A stretch of DNA of 64,000 nt from Brachyspira intermedia PWS/A (GTDB taxonomy: Bacteria; Spirochaetota; Brachyspiria; Brachyspirales; Brachyspiraceae): the NCBI RefSeq assembly GCF_000223215.1, contig NC_017243.1, positions 1,798,001 to 1,862,000 of the forward strand, written 5' to 3'. Position numbers and translations under genes: made by a program. The notes under the pieces were generated by a model. It saw only the letters and a list, made by a program, of their open reading frames with translations, was not told where the DNA came from and did not search any database. Position 1 is the first letter of the stretch; every line of letters starts with the position of its first letter. Positions 26,212-34,596 of this stretch are shown one piece after another.

Positions 26212-26484
26212 TTATTTTATAATACCTTCAACTTCTTCATGAGGTCTTGGTATTACATGAACACTTATTAACTCTCCTACTTTAGCGGCGGCGGCTGCTC
26301 CGGCATCTGTTGCGGCTTTTACTGCTCCTACATCTCCTCTTACCATAATTGTTACTAGTCCGCCGCCTACTAATGTTTTTCCTACTAGATTAACATTAGC
26401 TGCTTTTACCATAGCGTCTGCTGCCTCTATTGCTGATACCAAACCTTTAGTTTCTATCATACCTAAAGCCATAGAACTTGCCAT
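26212..26484 (-). CDS. pduA: PduA/PduJ shell protein, copy 2
   Basis: A 90-residue BMC-H hexamer protein. It differs from copy 1 at only a few residues (V/I exchanges such as K-T-L-V-G-G-G versus K-T-L-I-G-G-G) and ends [14 protein letters not shown] edge lysine and R-P-H-E-E are standard PduA positions. Excellent ribosome site (AGGAGG). DNA identity with its neighbours is high over the coding part, implying recent duplication or gene conversion. Confidence 0.96.
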   Translation of the reverse strand: MASSMALGMIETKGLVSAIEAADAMVKAANVNLVGKTLVGGGLVTIMVRGDVGAVKAATDAGAAAAAKVGELISVHVIPRPHEEVEGIIK

Positions 26485-26508
26485 ATTTATTACCTCCTAT
26501 TTAATTAT

Positions 26509-26781
26509 TTATTTTATAATACCTTCAACTTCTTCATGAGGTCTTGGTATTACATGAACGCTTATTAATTCTCCTACTTTAGCGGCTGCTGCTGCTCCGG
26601 CATCTGTTGCGGCTTTTACTGCCCCTACATCGCCTCTTACCATAACAGTTACTAGTCCGCCTCCGATTAATGTTTTTCCTACTAGATTAACATTAGCTGC
26701 TTTTACCATAGCGTCTGCTGCCTCTATTGCTGATACCAAACCTTTAGTTTCTATCATACCTAAAGCCATAGAACTTGCCAT
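26509..26781 (-). CDS. pduA: PduA/PduJ shell protein, copy 1
   Basis: A 90-residue BMC-H hexamer protein, major shell facet component. The start at 26781 (MASSMALGM) follows GGAGG at a good distance; an in-frame start five codons earlier would overlap the ribosome site. The first of three tandem PduA copies and the nearest to the PduK-like gene. Three strong ribosome sites in a row imply high shell-protein output relative to the single-copy enzymes. Confidence 0.96.
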   Translation of the reverse strand: MASSMALGMIETKGLVSAIEAADAMVKAANVNLVGKTLIGGGLVTVMVRGDVGAVKAATDAGAAAAAKVGELISVHVIPRPHEEVEGIIK

Positions 26782-26810
26782 ATTTATTACCTCCAATAAT
26801 TTTTATTATT

Positions 26811-27392
26811 TTATTGATTATCGTTCTTTTTCTTTTTTCTTGTTTTTTTCTTTGAAACATTTTCATTAGAATCTGCTTCATTATCTGTTTTTTTATTAAC
26901 ATCTTCATCAAAAAGTGATGCATCTTCAGCATTGCTGTCTGATGAAGTGTTATCTACATTTTCATTAATTATTTCTGTATTGCTTTCTGATTGCTTATTT
27001 TCTTCTATTTCTTTTTCTTCAGTTTGTTTTTCTTCTGATTCTTTATATTCAGTATTATTTTCTTCGTTCTCTTTTATTTCTTTATTGCCATCTTCAACTG
27101 TATTATTATTGTCAGAAGATGCATAAGCAAAAAGAGTATCAAGAACTTGTTTATCCAATCTGGCTATAACATTACTGCCTAAAACCTTTCCAACTTTCTC
27201 AGCAGCGGCAACTCCGCAGTCAACAGCAACTTTAACAGCGGAAACATCTCCAAAAAATGAGATAGCAATTCTACCGCTTCCAACATGCACCATAGAAGGC
27301 AAAATTATATTACTAGCCTTATTTGCTGCATCTAAAGCCTCAATAGCAGCTGTATGACCATGAGTTTCTATCATACCTAAAGCATATTCCAT
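26811..27392 (-). CDS. pduK: PduK-like BMC protein with a long charged C-terminal tail
   Basis: A 193-residue protein. Residues 1-90 form a BMC-H domain (Y-A-L-G-M-I-E-T-H-G-H-T-A-A-I-E-A-L-D, F-F-G-D-V-S-A-V). Residues about 91-175 are low-complexity and rich in Glu, Asn and Ser; the last residues are strongly basic (KKKTRKKKKNDNQ). Known PduK and EutK also carry C-terminal extensions, but those have a Cys motif or a nucleic-acid-binding fold; neither is seen here. The tail is predicted disordered and could link shell to cargo or to RNA/DNA. It lies between pduP and pduA copies. Confidence 0.88.
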   Translation of the reverse strand: MEYALGMIETHGHTAAIEALDAANKASNIILPSMVHVGSGRIAISFFGDVSAVKVAVDCGVAAAEKVGKVLGSNVIARLDKQVLDTLFAYASSDNNNTVEDGNKEIKENEENNTEYKESEEKQTEEKEIEENKQSESNTEIINENVDNTSSDSNAEDASLFDEDVNKKTDNEADSNENVSKKKTRKKKKNDNQ

Positions 27393-27438
27393 AATAATTA
27401 ATTTCCTCTTATATTTAAGTATATAAAAATATAATTAT

Positions 27439-28830
27439 TTATCTAACAAATAATCCATTTTTTAATACGCATCTTCTTTTTCTAGTAAATGTTATTGTAC
27501 TAGTAATACCATCTCCTGTACTACTTGCCAATGTAAAGCTAGTATATCCCTCTCCTCCTAAACCTATACCAGCATAAGAAGGAGCATTCTTAACAAATAT
27601 TGTTGTCTGCAATCTTCTAGGAGCTATAGTCAATCTGTCAATATGCTTAGAATGCATAGCAGCTGTATGTCTGCATCCATTTTCTAATTTAACAGCCAAG
27701 TCTAAAGCCTCATCAAAATCTTTACATCTTATCAAAGGAAGCACAGGCATCATAAGCTCTTCAACAGCAAAAGGATGTTCTTTATGAGTTTCCATTATTA
27801 TAAGTCTAGGATCATAAGAACATTCTATGCCCAAAGTGTCTAATATATATTTAGCATCTTTACCCACAAATTTTTTATTTACAGTTCCATCAGGATTTAT
27901 AAGAGCTTTTTCTAATTTCATCATATCTTCTTTTTTAGAAATCTTAAAAGCATTATTTTTTTCCATATTGAACATCAAATAATCAAATATAGAATCAACA
28001 GCCAAAACTTCTTTTTCAGCTATACAAGGCATATTATTATCAAGAGAAGCACCAGCAACTATATCAGCAGCAGCCTGTTCTATATCAGCAGTTTCATCAA
28101 CTATAACAGGAGGATTTCCTGCACCTGCTCCTATAGTTTTCTTACCGCTTTTTAATCCTTTAATAACTATAGGCATACCGCCTGTAATACATAAAGCATT
28201 AATTTTAGGGCTTTCCATCATATAATCAACTTCTTCAACTGAAGCTTTTGAAACTGTAACTACCAAATTTCTTTCTCCGCCTGCCTCTATTATAGCTTCA
28301 TTAATTTTTGTAACAAGCCAATTAGAAACTTTAACAGCACTAGGATGCGGACTGAAAACAACACTATTTCCAGCTGAAAGCATATTGATACTATTACATA
28401 TTATTGTTTCTGTAGGATTTGTAACAGGAGTTATAGCACCAATAACACCGAATGGAGAAAATTCTAATAAACTTAATCCGTCATCTCCTGTCAAAGCACC
28501 AGTATGTAAATCCTCAACTCCGGTACATCTTTCTATAGCCAATGTATTTTTATTTATTTTATCCTCTACTCTTCCCATTTTACTTTCTTCTACAGCCATA
28601 ACAGACATCTCTTTAACTAGAGGTCTTAATTTATTTCTTATAGAATCAGTTATTCTTTTTCTCTCTGATAAAGTAGAGCATAAAAACTTTTTCTGTGCTA
28701 TACTTGCATATTCAATAGCTTCTTTCATAGTATCAAATATACCAAGTGTATTTGTATTGTTATTGGATTCCAATATGTTTATATTCTTAGCAACTTCTCT
28801 TACTATAGATTCAATCAATTTTTCATCCAT
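27439..28830 (-). CDS. pduP: PduP CoA-acylating propionaldehyde dehydrogenase
   Basis: Oxidises propionaldehyde to propionyl-CoA with NAD+ inside the compartment. 463 residues, as usual. The first 18 residues (M-D-E-K-L-I-E-S-I-V-R-E-V-A-K-N-I-N) are the encapsulation helix. The catalytic Cys269 lies in S-L-D-N-N-M-P-C-I-A-E-K. P-F-G-V-I-G-A-I-T-P-V-T-N-P and A-G-A-G-N-P-P-V-I-V are conserved NAD/CoA-binding elements. NADH made here is reoxidised by the PduQ-like enzyme at 13886. GGAG precedes the ATG. Confidence 0.96.
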   Translation of the reverse strand: MDEKLIESIVREVAKNINILESNNNTNTLGIFDTMKEAIEYASIAQKKFLCSTLSERKRITDSIRNKLRPLVKEMSVMAVEESKMGRVEDKINKNTLAIERCTGVEDLHTGALTGDDGLSLLEFSPFGVIGAITPVTNPTETIICNSINMLSAGNSVVFSPHPSAVKVSNWLVTKINEAIIEAGGERNLVVTVSKASVEEVDYMMESPKINALCITGGMPIVIKGLKSGKKTIGAGAGNPPVIVDETADIEQAAADIVAGASLDNNMPCIAEKEVLAVDSIFDYLMFNMEKNNAFKISKKEDMMKLEKALINPDGTVNKKFVGKDAKYILDTLGIECSYDPRLIIMETHKEHPFAVEELMMPVLPLIRCKDFDEALDLAVKLENGCRHTAAMHSKHIDRLTIAPRRLQTTIFVKNAPSYAGIGLGGEGYTSFTLASSTGDGITSTITFTRKRRCVLKNGLFVR

Positions 28831-28848
28831 ATATCATCTCCATAAAAA

Positions 28849-29247
28849 TTATTTATTAAATACCTCTAAAGCAGACTTAGCTATAAGAATATCTTCTTCT
28901 ACAGCACCTCCGCTTACTCCGATAGCTCCTAATAATTTACCATCTTTGAATATAGGAATTCCTCCGCCGAACATAACAAGTTCACCAGACATAGCAGTAT
29001 CAAGTCCGCATAAACTATCATCAATAAGTTTCTTTATTTCAGAAGTAGGAACTTTCAATGATACACTGCTGTAAGCCTTTTTAAAAGCTAATTTCTCACT
29101 TATTTTAAGAGCATTATCCATTTTGCAGAAGAAAATCTCTTCTCCATGACTATTCACAATGGAAATACAAACATCAACATGTATACTTCCTGCTTTCTTC
29201 AATGCCTCCAAAGCCATACTAAAAGCATCATTTAAACCAAGTTCCAT
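28849..29247 (-). CDS. GlcG/HbpS-family protein equal to the PduO C-terminal domain
   Basis: A 132-residue single-domain protein of the GlcG/HbpS (Haem_degrading, PF03928) family. Characteristic parts are V-D-V-C-I-S-I-V-N-S-H-G, K-A-Y-S-S-V-S-L, G-G-G-I-P-I-F-K-D-G-K-L-L-G-A-I-G-V-S-G-G. In Salmonella this domain is fused to the C-terminus of the adenosyltransferase PduO, where it can bind heme. Here it stands alone while EutT supplies adenosyltransferase activity. Probably a corrinoid, heme or stability factor for the cofactor cycle. Confidence 0.85.
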   Translation of the reverse strand: MELGLNDAFSMALEALKKAGSIHVDVCISIVNSHGEEIFFCKMDNALKISEKLAFKKAYSSVSLKVPTSEIKKLIDDSLCGLDTAMSGELVMFGGGIPIFKDGKLLGAIGVSGGAVEEDILIAKSALEVFNK

Positions 29248-29262
29248 AAAATTTTCCTTAAA

Positions 29263-29613
29263 TTAATCATTAAGTATGAAATAAATTCCCTTAACAAGTC
29301 TAGCTGAATTAGCTCCAACGCTTCTCATATTCTGAATATTCATTGATTTAACAGGATAGAAAAACAAAGGAGTATTTTCATCTAAATTAGCATAATGCAC
29401 CGCTATATATTCATTGTCAGCAGCTACACCAACAGATAACTGAGAAGCAACAGCCGCCTTATAAGATGCTTCTTTTACATCTCTATACTCACCAATCTCT
29501 TTCTTTTCAAATATATAAGGAATTCCTTCCTCCTCTATTCCATATAAAACCTGATCCATTAATTTTGAATCTGTATTTCCTAAGTCATATATAATAATAG
29601 ATGGTATATCCAT
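29263..29613 (-). CDS. pduH: PduH, diol dehydratase reactivase small subunit
   Basis: A 116-residue small subunit that, with PduG, removes damaged cobalamin from the dehydratase using ATP. The fold resembles the dehydratase medium subunit: S-I-I-I-Y-D-L-G-N-T-D, Y-G-I-E-E-E-G-I-P-Y, A-S-Q-L-S-V-G-V-A-A-D and G-A-N-S-A-R-L-V-K-G. It begins one base after the pduG stop, with GAGGAAT upstream, so the two are made together. Confidence 0.93.
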   Translation of the reverse strand: MDIPSIIIYDLGNTDSKLMDQVLYGIEEEGIPYIFEKKEIGEYRDVKEASYKAAVASQLSVGVAADNEYIAVHYANLDENTPLFFYPVKSMNIQNMRSVGANSARLVKGIYFILND

Positions 29614-29614
29614 A

Positions 29615-31444
29615 TTAGCTATTCCTCATTGCTCTAACATAATCTAATATAAGACCTGTAGCAACCGCATTTCTAGGTCCTTCTTTACCTCTTATGTTAC
29701 CTCTACCAGCAACTATTTTATAATGTGATAAAGCATCCATAACCATTTGAGGTATTTCAAAATCTAATGATGAACCTCCAACCAATACTACGAAAGGTAT
29801 ATCTCTTATATTACCTGTAGAACTTACTGTTTCCAATGCTCTTATAGAATTAAATACAAATACTTTTTCTTTTGCTGTTCTTCTCACAATTCTTATTTTC
29901 TCTAATGGTATATCAGAATCTATAGGAACAAAATTATTTTCTTCTACCACTATAACTCTAGCAAATAATTTAGGATCTAAAGGCTCTTTGAAAAACTGTA
30001 CTGTACCATCTTCATGTCTTATATGAAATACACTTTCAACTTTAGCCAAAGGATATTTTTTTATTCTTTCAGCCATTTCAAGATCATCTAATCCTAATTC
30101 AGAATTTATCAAAAGAGTAACCATATTTCCGGCACCAGCTAAATGCGTATATGATATTTTACCGTCTTTATCTATTAGAGAAGCATCTGTACTTCCTGCC
30201 CCCATGTCTATTATAGCCAAAGGAGAAGATGAACCGGGAGTAGTCAAAGCACCCAATATAGCCATATCAGCTTCAACTCCGCCTATTTCAACATTGATAT
30301 TCAAATCTTTCTTAAGCTCATTTGCAATTATTTCCATTTGAAGCCTATCAGATTTTACCATACTAGCAATACCAACAGCACTTTCCATAGAAAATTCATT
30401 AGCAAGTCCGCCTTTTACACTTCTAGGAACAAAAGTATCAACAGCTAGCAAATCACGAATCTTAATATCATCTTTATCTTTATTCGTAAGTTTAGCCATA
30501 GTCTGCCTAACTTTTTCTATCATACCGCCTATATTAGTACCAGGCTCACCAATAATATCTTCTATATCTGTTGCCTTGTTTATAGTAGACATTATTTTTT
30601 CAGCACCTGCCTCTATATCCACTTCTAAACTTTTTTTGGCATCAATTATTTTTAATTTACCAGCTGGTATTCTTCTCTCTTTAACATTTCCTTCAGGAGT
30701 TTTTATTACAACTGCAGAACGGTTTCCTATTAAAGCTCTAGCTATAGGTACAACGGATTGTGTTTCCTCCGGTGATAAATTAAATACTGTTGCTATACCA
30801 TAAGGATTTGATAATGTTTCAATTACTTTACCAGGCAAAGCTACCTCAAGTGCACAAAGCATTCCTATAGGAACTTTATCTATAAGAAGTACTTCATCAA
30901 CTATAGGAATATTTTTATTAATCCTATTTTGTACAAGCACACCATCATCTTTTTGTAAAATAAGTCCATTAACATTAATACCTTTAGATACAGCATTATT
31001 AACAGAATTAGCCACATCTTTGAAATCTATGCTATTAGGAACAACTATTATTACATCTTCGCCTTTATTTATATTAGAAATATCATCATAAAGTACGCTT
31101 TTTCCTATACCTATTCCAGATCCGCCTGGTGTTTTTGGGTTATGTCCTATCATAGTTGATTCTGTTACAACGGTTTCTGTTATAGTTTCCATTGCAACAT
31201 CCCCTATTACAGGTGTAGCTTCATTTATTCTTATCAAAGATATATCTTCTATTGTAAGATTAACTTTATCCAAGCTCTTTTTCAAAACTCCGAAAATACC
31301 ATGCTTATTGGAAAAAGTACCTTTTATACCTGTAGTAAATACTAAATCACTAGAGATAAATTCTACATCATTATTATCACTAATCTTAGCAACTGCAATT
31401 TCAGTAGTAGAATTGCCTATGTCTATTCCTGCAATATATTTCAT
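29615..31444 (-). CDS. pduG: PduG, diol dehydratase reactivase large subunit
   Basis: ATP-dependent actin-like reactivase of 609 residues (family about 610). Motifs are Y-I-A-G-I-D-I-G-N-S-T-T-E near the N-terminus, I-D-M-G-A-G-S-T-D-A-S-L and V-L-V-G-G-S-S-L-D-F. The start is placed at 31444 (M-K-Y-I-A-G) with GGAAG just upstream. The frame also opens 14 codons earlier at 31486, but those codons lie inside a repeated intercistronic segment and are not conserved-looking. Confidence 0.95.
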   Translation of the reverse strand: MKYIAGIDIGNSTTEIAVAKISDNNDVEFISSDLVFTTGIKGTFSNKHGIFGVLKKSLDKVNLTIEDISLIRINEATPVIGDVAMETITETVVTESTMIGHNPKTPGGSGIGIGKSVLYDDISNINKGEDVIIVVPNSIDFKDVANSVNNAVSKGINVNGLILQKDDGVLVQNRINKNIPIVDEVLLIDKVPIGMLCALEVALPGKVIETLSNPYGIATVFNLSPEETQSVVPIARALIGNRSAVVIKTPEGNVKERRIPAGKLKIIDAKKSLEVDIEAGAEKIMSTINKATDIEDIIGEPGTNIGGMIEKVRQTMAKLTNKDKDDIKIRDLLAVDTFVPRSVKGGLANEFSMESAVGIASMVKSDRLQMEIIANELKKDLNINVEIGGVEADMAILGALTTPGSSSPLAIIDMGAGSTDASLIDKDGKISYTHLAGAGNMVTLLINSELGLDDLEMAERIKKYPLAKVESVFHIRHEDGTVQFFKEPLDPKLFARVIVVEENNFVPIDSDIPLEKIRIVRRTAKEKVFVFNSIRALETVSSTGNIRDIPFVVLVGGSSLDFEIPQMVMDALSHYKIVAGRGNIRGKEGPRNAVATGLILDYVRAMRNS

Positions 31445-31464
31445 TGGCACTTCCATAAAATTAT

Positions 31465-31703
31465 TATTATTGCTATGCTCACCCACCTTTAAAGGTTCCT
31501 ACTTGGTCAGCCTATAATCAGCAAATAAATAAATTTATTTGTACGACTGTACCCCTTTGGGGCTGGTTTCGGCTCACTATTTAACTTCATAGCATTTTAA
31601 TTATTTTCTTTATTATTGCTATGCTCGCCCACCATTAAAGATGCCTAATTGGTCAGCCTATATGGCTTCGGCTCGCTATTTAGCTTTATAATTATTTTCT
31701 TCT
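31465..31703. repeat. Two-copy direct repeat between pduE and pduG
   Basis: Copy 1 (31465-31610) and copy 2 (31611-31703) share TATTATTGCTATGCTC, CCCACC, GGTCAGCCTATA and CGGCTC[AG]CTATTTA blocks. Copy 1 has an extra ~46 bases containing a CCCCTTTGGGG hairpin and AAATAAATTTATTT. Copy 2 runs into the 3' end of pduE, so the unit includes the last codons of that gene. It is G+C-richer than its surroundings. It makes the only wide gap inside the operon. Confidence 0.8.
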
Positions 31704-32195
31704 TAAACGATCTCTCTTCTCATAAACTTCAGCAGCCTCTCTAACTAAAGAAGCAGATATTTTAGCTGAATATTTACTTTCTAATTCATCAGCTATAGCA
31801 ATTAATTCTGCTTTAGTTGATCTAAAAGGTCTTAAAGCATTATATATCTCTAATATTCTGTCATCGCTTATTCTTGTTAATTCAGCAGCTCTTCTCAAAT
31901 TCATAGCAAATATTTTTCTGCCAACAGATTCTGCAATTTTAGCTTGATATTCCAAAGTTTCTGCTGTAATACGAACATCATTAGGACCAACTCTGTCATT
32001 CATTACTGCATCTAATGTAATATCATCTAAACTTTTTCCTGTAGAAGTTTTTATCAAATCTTTTCTATTATAACCTAAAGGATAATCTTTAGCACTAATT
32101 TCAACACTGCTATTAGAAATGCTTCTTGAGTTGCTTGTATTATTAATATTACTAACTATTTCTTTTATCATTTTCTCTAAAAGTTGTTCATCCAT
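31692..32195 (-). CDS. pduE: PduE, diol dehydratase small subunit
   Basis: A 167-residue small (gamma) subunit of coenzyme-B12-dependent propanediol dehydratase. The N-terminal M-D-E-Q-L-L-E-K-M-I-K-E-I-V-S-N-I helix and a Ser/Asn linker (to about 30) precede the core: D-Y-P-L-G-Y-N-R-K-D-L-I-K-T, D-I-T-L-D-A-V-M, R-I-T-A-E-T-L-E-Y-Q-A and E-L-T-R-I-S-D-D-R-I-L-E-I-Y-N-A-L-R-P. GGAG precedes the ATG. Its 3' end overlaps the intercistronic repeat. Confidence 0.95.
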   Translation of the reverse strand: MDEQLLEKMIKEIVSNINNTSNSRSISNSSVEISAKDYPLGYNRKDLIKTSTGKSLDDITLDAVMNDRVGPNDVRITAETLEYQAKIAESVGRKIFAMNLRRAAELTRISDDRILEIYNALRPFRSTKAELIAIADELESKYSAKISASLVREAAEVYEKRDRLRRK

Positions 32196-32216
32196 ATTTT
32201 ATCTCCTTATAAATTA

Positions 32217-32903
32217 TTATAATGAAATTGATAGTTCTATAGGATCTGCATTATCTATAACATGCTCTGTTTCTTTTATATGAAGTAAAGCAGCTATAGC
32301 CTGATATTTAGGACGAGCCATCTGATCATTACGAACAGGAACAGGAGTTGGAGATTCACCTTTAGCATATTTAGCAGCATTCTTACCTATAGCTCTGAAA
32401 GTAGGCAAATCCAAAAGAGGAGCTTGAGGGAATAATTCAACATTACTCAAAGGAAGCAAATCTTTTTGGTGTATAACTGTAGTACCTTTTGATTGTATTC
32501 CTATACCTATTCCGGAACCGCTGTATTTTGCAGCAGCATTAGCTATGAAAGAAACATCGGATGTATGCAAGAAACGTAATATACGAGCTTTCAATCCTTC
32601 CTCTTCTATACCAGCAATTAATTCTCTTAACACTTGAGAATGTGGTATATGAACTATAGTTTCAGTTTGATGAAGTCCGAAAGAAGGAGCTATACCTATT
32701 ACAACTTCAGATTTATTTTTACCAACTTCAGCTTTACCTAACTCTTTGAAATTAAGAGGAGGAGGAGCTTGATGATCAGTACTTACATTTGGATTAGGAT
32801 TAGAACTTACAGAAGTACTGCCGTTTGTATTATTATTTTGACTATTAATATTTTTTATAACTTCACTAACTATCAATTTTAGAGTTTTTTCATCTATATT
32901 CAT
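32217..32903 (-). CDS. pduD: PduD, diol dehydratase medium subunit
   Basis: A 228-residue medium (beta) subunit that helps hold the cobalamin. Residues 1-20 ([19 protein letters not shown]) are the encapsulation helix known to bring the dehydratase into the shell. A Asn/Ser/Pro linker runs to about 45. The core includes [39 protein letters not shown] and [17 protein letters not shown] precedes the ATG. Confidence 0.96.
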   Translation of the reverse strand: MNIDEKTLKLIVSEVIKNINSQNNNTNGSTSVSSNPNPNVSTDHQAPPPLNFKELGKAEVGKNKSEVVIGIAPSFGLHQTETIVHIPHSQVLRELIAGIEEEGLKARILRFLHTSDVSFIANAAAKYSGSGIGIGIQSKGTTVIHQKDLLPLSNVELFPQAPLLDLPTFRAIGKNAAKYAKGESPTPVPVRNDQMARPKYQAIAALLHIKETEHVIDNADPIELSISL

Positions 32904-32913
32904 TACTTACTCC

Positions 32914-34575
32914 TTAAATAGAATCTGGGCTAATAGCATTAGGAATATTTTTAATTTCTTCCCAACGTTCTTTGCTTATTTGATAACCAGTACTAGGACC
33001 ATGATAATCATTAACATCATTAACAGCACTAATAACATAACCGTTTCTATCAATGATAGCAGAAGTATGCAAATAGTCTCCAGCAACACGCTGTTTTAAC
33101 ATATTCAAAACGCTTTGAGCAACATCTTCAAAGCCTTTTCTATATAAAGCTTTAACTACGTCTAAACCTGTTATTCCATTAGTTAAGATACTTTGTGCTG
33201 CTTTTAAATCTTCTACAACATTTCTGTCAGGCATATCTTTACTACCATGAGCATAAGTTGCAGCTTCTACTTCTTCATCTGTGATTTCAGGGAATCCTAA
33301 ATCAGCAAATATAGCCTGCATAGCTCTTGCAGCTTTATTTCTAACAGCTATTATTTCTTCTTCTTTTACAGGTCTTAATCCGCCATCAACTTTTAAGTCT
33401 CTTTGTAATACATTGATATCATCAAAGTCTTCAGCATCGAAGTTAGAACCTGCAAACATGTTATCATAGTTAGGAGTAGAACTATAACCAGAGAATATAA
33501 AGTCAGTACCAGGTAGGAACTGCATTAACATTCTTGCTGTTCTTCTTATATCTGAATGAGAGAAAGTTTGGTCATTACCAGAAGCAACCTCTAAGTCTAA
33601 ACATTCAGTAATTAAGTTTTCTGCCAAAACTGCTCTAATACCACTAGGAACTCCGCCAGGAACACCTATACAGCTTATAGAACCATTCTGTAAACCTTGT
33701 ACTCCCGCACCTTTTGTGATGAATACACATCTAGCTTCCAAGTACAACATAGATTTACCTTCAGCATATCCCATTTGTACTTCACTTCCTGTACCAGAAG
33801 TAAAACGCATTTTCAAACCGCGTGAAGCATAAGATGATGCTAAGAAAGCTTTAGAATATGGAGTATCGTCTCCGTCTGTGAATACTCTTTCAGTACCATA
33901 TACAGAAATTGTTTCAGCATAACAAGTTAATCCTCTCATACCTAATAACAATTCAGTAGCTTCTTCTAATGAACATTGAGTAAGTATACCAGGTCTTCCA
34001 ACCTGAGCACCTACCAATAAGCCTAAAGCATTGAAAGGAGCATAACGTACAATACCTACTGTAGTTTCTTCTTCATCGAAACCTCTAACAGCTGCTTCTG
34101 CCGCATCTGCTGCTATTTGTATAGGATTATCTTTAACATTAGTAACGTGACATTGATTTGAAGGAGTTTTTCTAGCTCTCATTTTTTGTAAAGCCATCAT
34201 CATTTCAACAACATTCATACAGCTCATAACTTCTGATATTTTAGCAGGAGTTATGGAAGTTGTTATAGGAATGATTTCGCTTCTTGTTACATTAGGATCA
34301 CATAACATAAGAGCTATTTTTTTAGAATCAATAGCCATAGCTTTTTCAGCATTTTCTATATTGATAGAGTAATTAGCAATAAATGTATCTATAAAGTCAA
34401 AATCTTCAGCTTTTTTGCCGTCAAGCTCAACTATTTTGCCATTTACTATTTTTATACTAGGTTTAGGATCATTAGGTCCATCCATAGCTACAAGACCAAC
34501 TTCAGGCCATTCGCCTACAAATCCGTCCTGATTTACAGGTCTGTTTCTTAATATTTCAAATCTTTTAGATTTCAT
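32914..34575 (-). CDS. pduC: PduC, coenzyme-B12-dependent propanediol dehydratase large subunit
   Basis: Catalytic TIM-barrel subunit (553 residues, family about 554) that converts 1,2-propanediol to propionaldehyde through a 5'-deoxyadenosyl radical. Recognisable stretches are R-P-V-N-Q-D-G-F-V-G-E-W-P-E-V-G-L, N-V-V-E-M-M-M-A-L-Q-K-M-R, R-Y-A-P-F-N-A-L-G-L-L-V-G, G-S-E-V-Q-M-G-Y-A-E-G-K-S-M-L-Y-L-E and F-S-G-Y-S-S-x-P-N-Y-D-N. Glycerol dehydratase (DhaB) is a close relative; the shell genes and PduB favour propanediol, though glycerol use cannot be excluded. AGGAG lies before the ATG. Confidence 0.95.
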   Translation of the reverse strand: MKSKRFEILRNRPVNQDGFVGEWPEVGLVAMDGPNDPKPSIKIVNGKIVELDGKKAEDFDFIDTFIANYSINIENAEKAMAIDSKKIALMLCDPNVTRSEIIPITTSITPAKISEVMSCMNVVEMMMALQKMRARKTPSNQCHVTNVKDNPIQIAADAAEAAVRGFDEEETTVGIVRYAPFNALGLLVGAQVGRPGILTQCSLEEATELLLGMRGLTCYAETISVYGTERVFTDGDDTPYSKAFLASSYASRGLKMRFTSGTGSEVQMGYAEGKSMLYLEARCVFITKGAGVQGLQNGSISCIGVPGGVPSGIRAVLAENLITECLDLEVASGNDQTFSHSDIRRTARMLMQFLPGTDFIFSGYSSTPNYDNMFAGSNFDAEDFDDINVLQRDLKVDGGLRPVKEEEIIAVRNKAARAMQAIFADLGFPEITDEEVEAATYAHGSKDMPDRNVVEDLKAAQSILTNGITGLDVVKALYRKGFEDVAQSVLNMLKQRVAGDYLHTSAIIDRNGYVISAVNDVNDYHGPSTGYQISKERWEEIKNIPNAISPDSI

Positions 34576-34596
34576 GAACTTCTCCTAATAGTTAAA

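Noticed and set aside
26932-27126. Plus-strand open frame rich in Ser and Leu opposite the PduK-like tail
   Set aside because: It is the complement of the Glu/Asn-rich low-complexity tail; no ribosome site or recognisable protein.
31445-31486. A 14-residue longer PduG N-terminus
   Set aside because: It is encoded by the duplicated intercistronic segment and precedes the conserved M-K-Y-I-A-G start, which has its own GGAAG site.
32914-34575. Glycerol dehydratase instead of propanediol dehydratase
   Set aside because: The two are close relatives and glycerol use cannot be ruled out, but the full Pdu shell and PduP/PduL set favour propanediol.
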